A stretch of 64,000 bases of DNA from Bimuria novae-zelandiae CBS 107.79 (Eukaryota; Ascomycota; Dothideomycetes; Pleosporales; Didymosphaeriaceae): assembly GCA_010015655.1 (NCBI GenBank), contig ML976661.1, positions 164,050-228,049 on the forward strand, written 5' to 3'. Positions 20,703-32,353 of the stretch are shown piece after piece. Within the stretch, counting starts at the first letter, position 1. Each line of letters starts with the position of its first letter. Both the position numbers and the translations under genes were made by a program. The notes below the pieces were generated by a model. The model did no database searches. It was given only the letters and a program-made list of their open reading frames with translations, and was not told the origin of the DNA.

Positions 20703-22052
20703 ATGGTAAGCCGAAGGAACCCCAATTCATAGCTATACACACAACTGACCCACATGTAGGCGCCGACGCGTTCAGCACCTAAGAAGCCCACGAGAGGGCG
20801 CGGACAGCCTCCAGGAAGCCGCGCATCGGTGCACACGCCACGGCCGAGCAACGACAAGATCAGCAAACGACGGGGTCGGCCTCCGGGTAGTCGCAATTCA
20901 CTGCCTTCCAGCAATCGTAGACCAGAGCCGAAAGCTGCAAAGGTTGCACCCAGCCGAAAGCGTAAGGCAGGCACGCAAGAAGGAGGTGAAGGGTTGGGCG
21001 TGAAGAGGATAAGAGCGGCGGAAACGAAAGACAGTGGAAGAGAGAAGGTCGCAAAGGGACGAGGAAAGTCAGCACGGACAAGCAACGTGGTTACTGAGGA
21101 GGAAGAGGATGAGCTTTCCTTCACGCAGCCCCAGGTGGTTCCAAAAGCGACGAGTCGATCAGGTCATCGCGAACGGCAAGCTCAGTCAAGTGCCGCGAAG
21201 AAGCGAGGACGGCCCTCACAAGGGCAATCACCCGGTGAGGACGCGGACGAGACTTCTGCCATCCAAGGCAATGCGAAGAAGACCTATACGCAGCTAGTAC
21301 CGCGCACAAAAAGAATTGCGCAGGACGTGATAGAGACCTGGCCTTTGGTCCCACCACAAGTCCTGGATCAGATTCTCCAGACGTTGAAGGATGCGAAGAG
21401 GGACATAGTCAACACGCAGCGAGATGAGCAGAAAGCCATCGCTGCAGATGAGACGTTGGGCTCAATCACCCGGATGCTTATGCGACAGATGTCAGGCTCA
21501 CGGATTCCGCCTCAGGCCAAAGATATTCACTTCAACATAGACAAGCTCACTGAGCGCTACGGACATCTCTTCCGAGAACTGACGACGGAACGCCACTCGC
21601 ACCAGCTACTTGCCGAGCAAGTCAAAGTGGCTCAGCACCTTCTCAACCGCGACGAGGAAAGTCTGGAGCAGCTGAAGAAGAACGCCAGAGATTGGAAGAT
21701 GAGGTGGAAGAAACAGGAGAAAGACGGACGGGTAAGATGTCGAGGCTATTTTTGATATCCCGCTAACGTGCCGTAGCTGCATCCATTGTTGAAAGACCTG
21801 GACAACGAGATGAATGACGACGGGCCTGACGACATTAATCTGAAGCGAATCAAGGCAGTCGACATCTCAATGATCGATACCCCTGATTCTGACCTCGCAC
21901 CGCATCTCGAGCAGCTCCGGCGCAGTCTCGAAGACATGCAGGGCAACCACGAGCAAGTGGCCGGCGTTGACGTTGGCATCAGGAACGCGCAGGTGGCACT
22001 AGACCATGTGCTTTTCAAACACGCCAGCGCAGAGCAGTACGCCGCACTATGA
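20703..22052 (+). CDS. Inner kinetochore protein CENP-Q (Fta7/Okp1-like)
   Basis: Exons 20703-20705, 20760-21731 and 21777-22052, totalling 416 codons plus stop. The coding part of exon 1 is just the ATG; the intron (GTAAGC..TAG, 54 bp) follows immediately. The reading frame then runs from APTRSAPKKPTRGRG. The N-terminal 150 residues carry three AT-hook-like motifs (RGRGQPPGS, RRGRPPGS, KKRGRPS), suiting minor-groove binding at AT-rich DNA. The C-terminal half is the helical CENP-Q region: RIAQDVIETWPLVPPQVLDQ, LGSITRMLMRQMSG, a coiled coil (LAEQVKVAQHLLNRDEESLE) and the LHPLL motif at the second intron junction. CENP-Q is part of the COMA/CCAN complex that links centromeric chromatin to the outer kinetochore. 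The assignment rests on motif order and length. Confidence 0.8.
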
Positions 22053-22940
22053 ATTATTGGCATGCAGGTTCGGTCTGGCGCTCAGGGAGCGTTTTGTTAT
22101 TTGTATGGATGCGCATAGCTTGGCGTACGGGTATTGATGCATGGAGTAACGATGCACACGGTACTGGGACTGTCATCAACGCTGTTGCCAAGCGTCGTGG
22201 ACACAGAGGCGCAGTTTCAATATTATAGATCAAGGCCAGCGGTGGATGCGGAGAGCTGGGGATACGCTAGCCATGTGGATGACACAGTGAGGAGTTCCGG
22301 TGCGCATGCCGGTGCGCAGATGGGAGATTGAGTCATGATCGAATGCCATCGCAACCAACCTAATATAGATTCCGGCGTTCCAACAACGTGGTTCTCGGAG
22401 CCATGCATGCAAAGCTAGGCCGGCCTTGGAAGCGTTCACCATCAGCTCGAGGGTGCCCGTTGATTGGCGCCTGTGGCTCACTGCCGGCAACGGCTGCTTC
22501 CCCGCGTCAAAATGCCAAAAGATTTGTGTGCCTTGCTGCAGACTATGCATTGCCCAGCTCGCCGTTCTACTCTAGCGGACGTTGAGGAGGGCAAAAAAGC
22601 AGGCTTAGATGGCGCGATGCTGTCAAGCCCATCCACCGGCCCGTGAATGGCCTTCTGACATCCTCGGCTAGTGCAACACCAGTTCTCAATCTTCACGAGG
22701 CGCGCGAACTCCAGCCTCACCACTCGCGTGCCACTGAAATATCGCTGCTCACCACCCAGTGCCCGTCGTCGCAGCCTCCATTGTGCTACAGTTGAACGTG
22801 CTGGAGCGTCCGCCATATTCGCTTGCATTTTTCCTTTTCTTGTGTGTCCGGGCGAAAGCGACGACTTGTAGAACAACCGAACCCGTGGGCTACCGAGACG
22901 AACGTCCAAGCGGGGGAGAAGCCGTGCACGGCCATTGTTG
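22053..22940. other. Long upstream region of the ERT1/AcuK gene
   Basis: About 890 bp with several short frames but no supported gene. Some may be upstream ORFs in a long leader of the transcription-factor gene, which would fit a regulated gene. I see no named site I can defend. Confidence 0.4.
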
Positions 22941-24877
22941 ATGACGGAGGAGACACAGGAAACCAATGGCTCTGGTGCGGCTCATGCACCAGCGTCCATG
23001 AGCGCAGACCGTAGCAAGAGTGTCGATAGACCAAAAACATCCAAGAGTGGTTCGCCATTGAAAGACAAGGGTCCATCTGCGTCCGGCTCCGACGTCCCGA
23101 CGAAAACTCCAAAGAAGCGAAGAAAGGTCAATCATGGTAAGGTCGTCCTGTTGTGCGCCCTTGATAGTGTAAATAGTCTCGCTGACCCTGAATGCTCACT
23201 CTAGCGTGCATATACTGCAGACGTTCGGTAAGCCGCACGCCCTTCCCAGTTCCGATACATCCTATTCTGTAGCATCCGAGACAGTTGACTGCTTCTGCTA
23301 ACCATTCATCATCAGCATATGACATGTGACCTTGTGAGTGCACAGTTGCATCCCTACGTTTTCCAGCTCGAGTCTGACATTCGGGATAGGAACGGCCGTG
23401 TACGCGGTGCATCAAGAGAAACATTGGGCACCTATGTCATGATGAGCCACGCGAAGGTGTCAAAAAGTCCAAAACGGACCCGGAAAATTTGACTGGTGAC
23501 AAGGAAGGCTCCAAGCACGACGCAGCACCAACCGAAAGCGCTTCGAATCCCATAACCCAGCAGACTAATGCCCCAGATGCAAGCCTGACCCTTGCGCCAC
23601 CTCCCCTCCCTCCTGATAGAGGTGCCAGCACAGCACCGATCGCCCAGCCCACGCCCGTATCTGCGCCACAGCTGCCGGCGCTAGCCTCTCAAAGCCCGTC
23701 TAGTAAGTTACACGGTCGTCCAGCGCTGAATAGGCTCAATGCTGAATCATCGTGAAGTGTTCAATCTCAACGACTGGAACAACTCGTCAAACAATAACTT
23801 CCAAGACATGCATCAATTCCATCCATCATATATGTTTGGCACATCCGAGATCAGTAACGAGTTCAATCTACTCAACGATTTCCTCAACAGCAACGTCATG
23901 GATGACGGGAACTTCTATGGAAGTGGTGATTACCACCAGTTATTCTCCGATGCTTCTTTGATGAACATGAGTACCCTTAATAACAATACTCCTTTCAATC
24001 CCAATGCGTCCAGTAGCGCACAACTCCTCCCACCACCCGCTCAGACCACTACCGACAGCTCGATGCAGAGACCCTCGAGTGCCTTTCCGTTGGAAAAGGC
24101 GCGAGAAAAGTACTACATGACCGCTGCAGACCCAGCCGGTACAGATAGCCCTGAAGAGCGAATGAACAAGCTGCTCAAGGCCAAAATGGATGCTGGTCTG
24201 CTGAAGCCGTTCAATTACGTCAAAGGCTATGCGCGGCTCAACCAGTACATGGAGCAGAACCTGCAGTCCATATCACGCGTACGCATACTGCGACAACTAG
24301 ACAGATTCAGGCCCAAATTCCGCGAGCGCGTTCAGTCTTCGACAGACGTAGATCTTGTGCGCATCGAGATATGGTTCGACCGCAGCCTGATGGAATACGA
24401 CCGCGTCTTCGCTAGTATGGCTATCCCAGCCTGTTGCTGGCGTAGGACTGGCGAGATATATCGAGGTAACAAGGAGATGGCGCGGTTGATTCACGTTCCT
24501 ATGTCCAAACTGCGTGATGTAAGTGTCTTGGGAGCCTTATAATACATAGTCGTGAGTTGACGCAAACAGGGTACCGTTGCACTGCATGAGATCCTATCCG
24601 AGCCCTCTTTGGTATCCTACTGGGAGAAATTCGGTGCAATCGCCTTCGACAACAACCAAAAAGCCATCCTGACTAGTTGTTCGCTTAAGAATCCTGATCC
24701 AAATTCGAAGGATCCCGAGATACGATGCTGCTTCTCGTTCACGATCAAGCGAGACACGCTCAATATGTAAGCGGTTCCTGAGTCATTTCGAACAGCTTCT
24801 AACACAAGTCTAGCCCATCCCTGATTGTAGGCAACTTCCTTCCCATACTGGACGCTACCCCTTCCCCTACCGCGTAA
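22941..24877 (+). CDS. ERT1: Zn2Cys6 transcription activator of gluconeogenesis (ERT1/AcuK type)
   Basis: Seven exons: 22941-23136, 23205-23227, 23316-23333, 23390-23702, 23758-24518, 24570-24766 and 24814-24877, giving 523 codons plus stop. The zinc cluster spans the exon 1/2/3/4 junctions: CIYCRRSHMTC, DLERPCTRCIKRN and IGHLC, with six Cys in order. Exons 2 and 3 are only 23 and 18 nt. A Ser/Pro/Ala linker and an Asn-rich segment (NDWNNSSNNNFQDMH) follow. The C-terminal PAS-like domain reads MNKLLKAKMDAGLLKPFNYV, AIPACCWRRTGEIYRGNKEM and ILSEPSLVSYWEKFG. AcuK/AcuM and Ert1 bind CCG-type elements and activate PCK and FBP genes and, in some fungi, iron and respiratory genes. The fourth intron (23703-23757) is the least certain boundary. 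The family call is strong, the AcuK versus AcuM subtype less so. Confidence 0.85.
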
Positions 24878-25398
24878 TCGTCATGACTCCACATACAACT
24901 GTGCAGGTCACCATACAGGTGGTACCCTCGTATTAGAGTTTGGCTTGTGAAGAGGGGGTATGATAATCATAATGCTGTTGTTCAGGGATCATGGGGTTCT
25001 GGCGTTGTTTTCTAGTTGCATGGTTGGCGTTCGAGGTGTCAGTCCACCTGGCAAGACTGACAATAGTTAGTACGCAAAGGCATTGTGCGGAGCGGGCCAT
25101 TTGAAGCTGGTTTTCTCGTTATCCTCTCATGTACGGCTTTGATGCCGCCCTTCACTTCTCAGATGGTTTTAGTACGACCTTGAAGCAGCCTGGGACGCTC
25201 AAACTTTTACTCGGATCTGTCTTGCCTGTGCATGTCCTTTCAATTTATATCTCCGACATAGGGTCTCTTTGAGCGTGGGTGGTAGTTGCCTTGATAAAGT
25301 CGAGCCGAAAGGGAAGTCGCAATGGCCGCTGTTGCTTTCCTCCCCTCCCCAAGCTACATCCTACCTCCACCATCTCCACATCCCCGTACGCTGCAGTA
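24878..25398. other. Intergenic
   Basis: About 520 bp between ERT1 and the Spo22-like gene, both on the plus strand. No gene seen. Confidence 0.5.
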
Positions 25399-28300
25399 AT
25401 GGCGCCGCTGCGCCCAACGGCACGAGCAGAACGAGAGAAGAGTGTAAAATCGGTGCTGTGTAAGTCCGCTCCTTCCGCACCAGATTGGCTCTCACATTCC
25501 GCAGCATTCGCATTAAGCCTTGCAGAACGCTTTGAAGGGTCGCATGATAGGGCTCTCGCCGATGATCTCCAAGCCCAGATTTGCAGCCTGCCGCTTTCAG
25601 CTTCCTCAGCTCTAACAGCGAAACAGAACGAGTTTGAACGGCTTGGAACATCGCTGTGGAACCTCGCGACTCGCCTTCGACGCGACGAGGACCAGCCAGA
25701 TGGCAGCGTGACAGAGCAAGCGGCGCGGAAAAACCGTGCACTTGGTCTGCTGCGCGTCTTCTCGTTCCTGTTGCTGGACTCGGCGGGTAGTCAATCGACC
25801 AAGGGTCAGAAGCGCAAGAACTGCATTCGGTTGATGAAGATCGCCCTCAAGGCCGCGAAATGGTGCATCCAAAACAAGAAGGTGGAAGACGCAACGAAAG
25901 TGCTGGAACGCGCGGCTGAGTACCAGGAGGTTCTAAGTGCCGAAGGGGAGAATGATGACGGCGCTGAATCCGAGTTGGGGGAGCGCCTGCGCGTAGAGTA
26001 CTTCGCTTTGCGAACGGCTTTGGTAATTGCGCAATATCTAATTTCGTGTGTTCCATCGCTAATTCCCCTGCGCAGGCATGGCGATCCGACCGAATGGACA
26101 CGGCAGAGTACATGTTCGCCAAGTGCAAACAGCTATCACGTTTCGTCACTGCATCTGCGGCAGAGGATATCGCGGATCTGCTTTATGAGATGGGCAAGGA
26201 TTTGTCGGCCAGGCACAACTACGAGTCCGCGATCCAGTGGCTCGAACGAGCTCACGATATTCTTGGGGAGCAGAACTTCGAGATGCTCGGAGCTGAAGCA
26301 GGAGAGCTACGGCTGAGCATCATGCAGAACATAGGTTCGTCCATTCGCCCAGGTTTGGTCAATATTAACGGGAAGCTAGTCCAAGCATATATGAAATTCA
26401 AAACCGAAGAAAGTCGCACCAAAGCATGGCACATGCTTCAATTACTGGAAGTGGTACGTCAATCCATGATAACCTTATTTGCATATCACTGACATATCAA
26501 AAGGATTACAAAGACAAGATGTCAATATCCCTGCTTAAACTCGAAATGCTGTTCTCCGAGAGTACAGTTGATACCGACCAAGTGTATTTAAGTGAGTCTC
26601 TAAAGCTGATGATTTTCAAGCTACGAGATGTTTGGACTCGTGGTATCTCGGTGTTGTTGATCAGCAACTTGGAAAAGTGCTAACGGGCATCAGCACTGCA
26701 CCGAATGATTCGGACTATCGTACTTAACGAGCGAAACTTCAAGAAGTACGTCAATTTAGACCGTAGATAAACGTCGGCTAACTAACGGACTGACTGCAGC
26801 GTTATGCACCAAATTCATAAGCTCAAAGATCATAAGTAAGTTGAAGCGTAGTTGCTCGTTCCGTCCCACTGACTTGCTCTAGCAACGTTACTGCCTGCAA
26901 GTTGCTCGACATACTGATTGAGACACGCCTCTTCAGAGAAGAGAAGGACGCCTGGATCGAAAAGGCTGTCATTACTCGAGTATGGATTAGCTGCATTACT
27001 TTTATTGCCGAAGGCGCCATGGAACAAGTTCGCGAGCTCTTCGACATGGTCCATCGGAATGTGAAGACTGCATTCTCAGCTCAGGCAACACATGCTGCGC
27101 AAACAGTAAGTGCATGGGTGCTTGAATATGTGTCTGCTAATTGACTCCACGTAGCTTCTCTGGAAACAAGTTGAGGCCAACTTCAGCCAGGGTCAGCACC
27201 AAGAGGCCGAATCATGGTGTGGAATATGCCTTCATTCCCTGTTCGACAAGGCTGGTGAGATCAACAAGTCCAAGATTGCGAGGTTCTATTTCCCCACTTG
27301 TGTTCTGCAGGCTCTCTCACTGACTTCTAGCAGAAAGATGATCCTCTGTGCTTTAGCGCGACACGACTATCCAGCTGCTCGGGAAATCTTCTCCAATATG
27401 TCCGATCCTTCTCGGGAAGATCGCTTAACGCGATACCTGATGTACAAAGTTGCCCTATACGAGAACAATTCAGATCTTGGTAAGATTACCTCCATTGCCC
27501 GTGTGGGCCGCTGACCAATCAGTGCAGCTGTCGAATGTCTTGATTCGGTATGTCGACAGTCTTCAAAAGACACCACCTTGCTTTATGCGTGCGTCGTGGA
27601 GGCGCAACAGTCCGGAAACAAGCAACAGGGAATGGTAGCCCTAGAAAAGTTGCTTGAGAAGTACAACGGGAGTGCACTTGCAGATGTGCATTTGCCCGCA
27701 CTTTTGCGGTAAGCCCTCTTTATTTTGACAAGGTCATGTTTCTGATCAAGACGTAGAATGACCTTACGGCTTCTCATGTCGGAGCTGATCAAAGATGGCT
27801 CCTTGGATCGAGACATATTCGAGCAGATTTGTAAAACGTTCGAAGCAGGTATGTACGCTTTCTGCTGCAATAAACCGAAACTAATCAACCGCAGCGTCCA
27901 CCCACGCAAAAGCATCGCGACGAAGGCCGAGTAATCCTGTCCGAGAGCAATTCAACGCTGAAGAGTTCGGGTGGTTTTCCAAGAATGCATACAATCTCGC
28001 AATCAAATACTGTGCTGAGGTACCCCCTCAGAATTTGGTCCAATTGCTGGTAGCATGTGTCGAAGTACGTGCTCTCATACTCATCGTAGCCATAGCTAAC
28101 CGTTTTGATAGTTCATTAGGCTTTTCCAAGAGAGTGATCAATCCAACAAGCAAGATGATCTGCATCTACGTCTAATGTTCTGCCATTACCTATTGTCCTG
28201 CGCCTTCGTGACGCTGGCCCGAGCGGAAGACAACATGCAATACTGCGTATGTTTCGAATAATAGAGAAGTTTCTACGGCTAATCATTGCAGATACAATAT

Positions 28301-29187
28301 TATTTACAGGTCTCCAAGCATGGGCGGGAGTTCCGCAATCTTGGAACTGAACACATTGACACGTTGTCCGGATCATCAAAGGCCGACATGACAGCGAAGC
28401 ACTCTCAGGTCGTGAAACTGGAGCTTGAATCAGCATTGAAGCAGGAACAATGGGAAGAACTAGACAACCTCTTCGCAGCATGTTGGGAGTTTGGAGGGCC
28501 AACTCATTACGACACTCTTGCCGATCTTGTCCTCGTCATTTACTCCTGCATGTCAAAGCACAGTGTGGACAGCAAGTACCAAACTAGTGGGTCATGTTGC
28601 CGATTTCCATACGAAGCTGACACTTGTAATAGAAGTTCTTGCTGCGCTGCAGAAGATCATCAACGTTAGTGGGAAGACTACAGGCTTTGACATCGTCAAG
28701 ATGTCGCGTTGGATCCGTTGTCTATTTCAGCTCGCTCTGACTTACGACGAGACCGTTAGCTTGAAGTGCGTAGATCATGCCATTCGCATTGCATGCGCTC
28801 GTAAAGGGGTATGTTACTTACGCTAATCCCTTTCTCTCCTCCCAATATGTTTATTGAATTAATCTGCAGATGCCCCTTTCCTTCGATGACTATACGCCCG
28901 AGACCCCACCACCAACATCGCCACCCAGAGCGTCGGTAGACTTGGATGCAACGATGACTGACGACTGTGAGAAGGAACCAAATCACTACCCAGCTACAGA
29001 ACTGGAATGGCTTGCTACCACATCCTTCAACCATGCCGTCGATTACTACATTCAGGAAAATGACAAATCGTGTAAAGTGTGGGCGGAGAAGGCTCTTAAA
29101 TTGGCTGAGTGGGCTGAAGAAGGCAGTGGATTGGGAAGAGCGCTGATCGAGAAGTACAACGGTCTCACGTGGGATGAGGAAGACTGA
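25399..29187 (+). CDS. SPO22: Meiotic TPR protein Spo22/Zip4
   Basis: A gene of about 16 exons with introns of 45-80 bp; the ATG at 25399 begins MAPLRPTARAEREKSVKSVL. The first intron (25460-25504, 45 bp, in frame) is probable but optional. Exon ends read by eye include 26022|26076 (TAL|AW), GTACGT after 26452, and the last intron before ATGCCCCTTTC near 28870. The protein is all-helical with TPR-like pairs: ALADDLQAQICSLPL, FERLGTSLWNLATRLRR, NCIRLMKIALKAAKWCI, DLLYEMGKDLSARHNYESAI, WLERAHDILGEQNFEML, ARHDYPAAREIFSNMSDPSR and LLLEKYNGSALADVHLPAL-type repeats. It ends in an acidic tail (NGLTWDEED). Spo22/Zip4 scaffolds the ZMM/synapsis-initiation complex for class I crossovers in meiosis. No lesion was found, which suggests selection for a sexual cycle. 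That also fits RIP, which acts in the sexual phase. Confidence 0.85.
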
Positions 29188-29708
29188 ACCGCGGCAGTGA
29201 CATGTCATGTGCTATCTAGCCCTCTACTCTGACAAAATGTACCTTGGGCAACGGGACGACGTCAAATAGGATTGCGAGCGAAACGCAATCATGGACTTCG
29301 CTTGCTGTCGTTTCTTCATTGCTATTCGCAGTGAAATAGTATTCACTGTCCCAATTTCCGAAATAAAAATTAACATCCCTTTCGTACGAGTCGTCTATGT
29401 TAAATAATTTTTGCGCCATGCAAATTACCAAGATAGAAAGACGCCGTTTTTCCGACGGAAAACTCACTAATTGGCCCGATATCGCGCCCTCATGCATTGC
29501 GGACCCACCAACAGTTGCGGTTACTAAAGACTCGAAATCTCACACTTCAGCCCAAGATAGTACCACGCGAGCGACTTGTTGAATCATATCCCACTTTAAC
29601 TCCTCCTCTAAGTTATATACTCGCCTTACACAGCCTAATAACCCTAAACATCTAAACACCACTACCCCGCCAAAACATTTTAAAGTGATAGCATAAGGCG
29701 ACCCCAAC
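29188..29708. other. Intergenic
   Basis: About 520 bp, AT-richer near 29330-29420. No gene seen. Confidence 0.5.
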
Positions 29709-30637
29709 ATGAGCTCCCACACGCACGATCCCATCGCGTCAGCGAAAGAGCAGGAAGCCACGCACAGGTTTGCGTTCCGCGATGCTACGACGGAGGATAT
29801 CACCGCGTTGCAGAAGATGATTGAGGAGAGCTTGCGGGCGCTGGGGAAGGGGTACTATACGCAAGCGGAGCTGGATGGGAGTATTGGGTATTTGTTTGGG
29901 CCGGATACATTGCTGTTACATGTAAGGTGCTTTCCTTCTAGTTTCTTCGGGTGTGCTTGTGCTTCAGGTTTATTGAGGCCCGGAGCGTGGCGCTACATTT
30001 TAGTATCTTTGGGACGATTTCCGGCTGTTTCGTCAAGGCTGAGAGGTATCTAGGGGTTAGAAATACAAGACTGGGAGGAGAGGAGAGAGTTGGCGCTGAC
30101 GCTGACGCTCGACAGGACTGCACATACTTCATCCTGCATCCCATTGGGTCCCCTTCAGTCATCAGCGCCTGCGGCGGGTGGTCGTTCCGACGTACGCTGT
30201 ACGGCGCTGACACAGGTACTTTGTCACAAGAAATGTTCAAGTACAACCGCATAATTGACAATCTCACAGCGCCCAACCGTCTCCCGGAGGCGCGCGACCC
30301 CAAAGTCGAACGCGCAAGCATAAGAGCAATCTTCACGCATCCGGATTGGGCGCGACGGGGCCTAGGTACGATGATGATGCGGTACTGCGAAGGCAGGGCG
30401 CGAGAAGGCGGGTTCACGGGCTTGGAGATGGGGGCGACGTTGAGTGGGGTGGCGCTCTATGAGAGATGTGGGTATACGAGGAGTGGGAAGGTGGATGTTG
30501 TAAAGTGCCCGAATGGAGAGGGGATACGGATTGTGCATATGCTTAAGGATCTGCCTGATGGGAGCATCGGGGTAGGGGGAGAGACTGGTGGAAAGGAGAC
30601 GAGTGTGGTTGAGAGGGCGGAGGTGTTGAGCGCTTGA
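29709..30637 (+). CDS. GNAT-family N-acetyltransferase
   Basis: Two exons, 29709-29921 and 30116-30637, separated by an unusually long 194-bp intron (GTAAGG..CAG), giving 244 codons plus stop. N-terminal alpha1-alpha2 region: RFAFRDATTEDITALQKMIE. The beta2-beta3 region after the intron is CTYFILHPIGSPSVISACGG. The acetyl-CoA motif A is IRAIFTHPDWARRGLGTMMM (R/Q-x-x-G-x-G/A type: RRGLG), and motif B is LEMGATLSGVALYERCGYTR. It ends in a Gly/Glu-rich tail. GNAT enzymes transfer acetyl from acetyl-CoA to an amine. This shape (VERASIRAIFTHPDWARRGL) is common in fungal small-molecule or N-terminal acetyltransferases; substrate unknown. Confidence 0.88.
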
Positions 30638-31108
30638 GAGATCTGTAAACTATACAGGATTTTCCAAGCTTCAAGAATGATGGTTTGAGTGTGATAGGTG
30701 ATTCCATTGGGCATGTATGTACCAGGCGATTGGAAGGCCGGCCAGGACATGATGGATAGTCCGAAAATATTTTTGGCAACCTCATCTACCGTCCTCTGCT
30801 TCGAGTGAATTGGATAAATTGATTTCCGTGTTTAGATGGCGCTGGGAAATCCGGTACAGTAGCTGCGATGGAGGGGAGCATCCGCAAGTCTGAAGAACCA
30901 TGAGATGTGACGTCATCATACTAAGGTCCACATCAAACCTCGACACCCCTACCACCTACCCTTCTGGCTCTGTCATGATGACAACTATTAGCATCAGATT
31001 TATCGCCGCCGGTAGCACAATATGTCATTTTTTTGCGTCAGTTGCTGTCCGAATTCCACCGCTCCATTCTTTCAACGATTACTGTAGCTTAGACCCCAGA
31101 ACAGCGAA
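30638..31108. other. Intergenic
   Basis: About 470 bp between the acetyltransferase and the FAD monooxygenase pseudogene. No gene seen. Confidence 0.5.
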
Positions 31109-32353
31109 ATGACACGTACTCCACCAAAGAACATCGCCATCATAGGTGGCTCACTAGGTGGCCTCCTTGTGGGCGTCGCACTAAAAGATCTCCGCAAAAA
31201 CCTCAATATCCGCATTCTTGAACGGAATCCGACGCCCCTTCTTCAGGACTAGGGCGCTGGCGTCGTTGCTGGTCAGGACGTGCAGAGCTTCTTCAAAAAG
31301 CATGACAAAGCTCATACACCCCTTACAGTAACCAGCTACCAGCGATTGTATCTCAGCAAGAGCGGGGAGGTCATTGATAGAGAGGATACGAAGCAGCATA
31401 TGACGAGCTGGGATCTGTTGTACCATGTGCTGCGCGCGAACTACGATGGCGTCGACTCGGGGTATGCAAAGGCGCCTACACCGGACGAAAACGAAGGGTC
31501 GATGACATATAATTATGGGCACCAGGTCACCGATATCGAATTCAAAAGCGGAGGGCCATTAGTGGTCAAGGCGAAGACTTCAAGCGGAGACGCGGTCAGC
31601 TTCAACGCGGACCTTCTCATTGGCGCGGATGGGCCGAGCTCAACGATCCGCAAATTCATCGACCCAAGCATTCAGAGGAAGTACGCGGGGTATGTAGCAT
31701 GGCGGGGCACGGTCCCGGAAAATGAAGTCTCGTCGACAGCGCGGGACGTCTTCGTGGAAAAGTTCCCGTTCTTCCACACCCAGGGGGTTCAGATTCTTGC
31801 GTATACTATCCCGGGCCATAATGGCGCAGTCAAGAAAGGTAAGAGGCTGTTGAACTGGGTCTGGTATTGTAATTATAAGGAGGAATCGCTTGAACATGTT
31901 GAGCTCATGACGGATAAGGATGGCAAGAGACACCACATTACTCTTCCACCGGGAGGAGTCCAGGAACACGTCTGGAAGCGCCAGAAGCGGAGGGCAAGAG
32001 ATGTGTTACCTCCACAGTTTGCTGAGCTGGTCGAGAAAACAGAGGTCCCATTTATATAGGCCATCACGGATGTGCTGAGCCCAGCGGCGGTGTTGCCGAA
32101 GGATAGTCGTGTGCTGCTCATTGGGGATGCCCTTGCGGGATTTCGGCCACACACAGCGGCCAGCGCAAATCAGGCAGCCCTAGATGCGATAGAACTGACC
32201 AGGGCAATCGACCAAACTATCGAAGGCGCAGATCACGAGGAAGTGATCAGGCATTAGAAAGTCAGAGTCATGGATTATGCTAGGACAATGCAAAAACATG
32301 GCGTCAATATCGGAAATCGCAGTCAATTTGGCGAACACCCATTGCGAGGCTAA
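31109..32353 (+). pseudogene. FAD-dependent aromatic monooxygenase with three in-frame TAG codons
   Basis: One continuous frame of 415 codons from ATG 31109 to TAA 32351-32353, interrupted by TAG at 31250-31252, 32057-32059 and 32255-32257 and by no frameshift. The dinucleotide-binding motif is NIAIIGGSLGGLLVGVALKD. The FAD region is DLLIGADGPSSTIRKF, and the C-terminal GD motif is VLLIGDALAGFRPHTAAS. The C-terminus is DYARTMQKHGVNIGNRSQFG. This matches the group containing salicylate-type and 2,6-dihydroxypyridine-type hydroxylases. Each TAG stands where a Gln is plausible, consistent with CAG to TAG (CpA to TpA). No other damage is visible, so inactivation looks recent. Translational readthrough is a less likely alternative. 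Confidence 0.88.

Noticed and set aside
26330..26380. Extra intron in the Spo22-like gene (GTTCGT..GGGAAG)
   Set aside because: The 41-bp length breaks frame whereas reading through stays open, so no intron was called.
31109..32353. Selenocysteine or programmed recoding to explain the in-frame stops
   Set aside because: The stops are TAG, not TGA, fungi lack known Sec insertion, and Gln at each site is the ordinary expectation.
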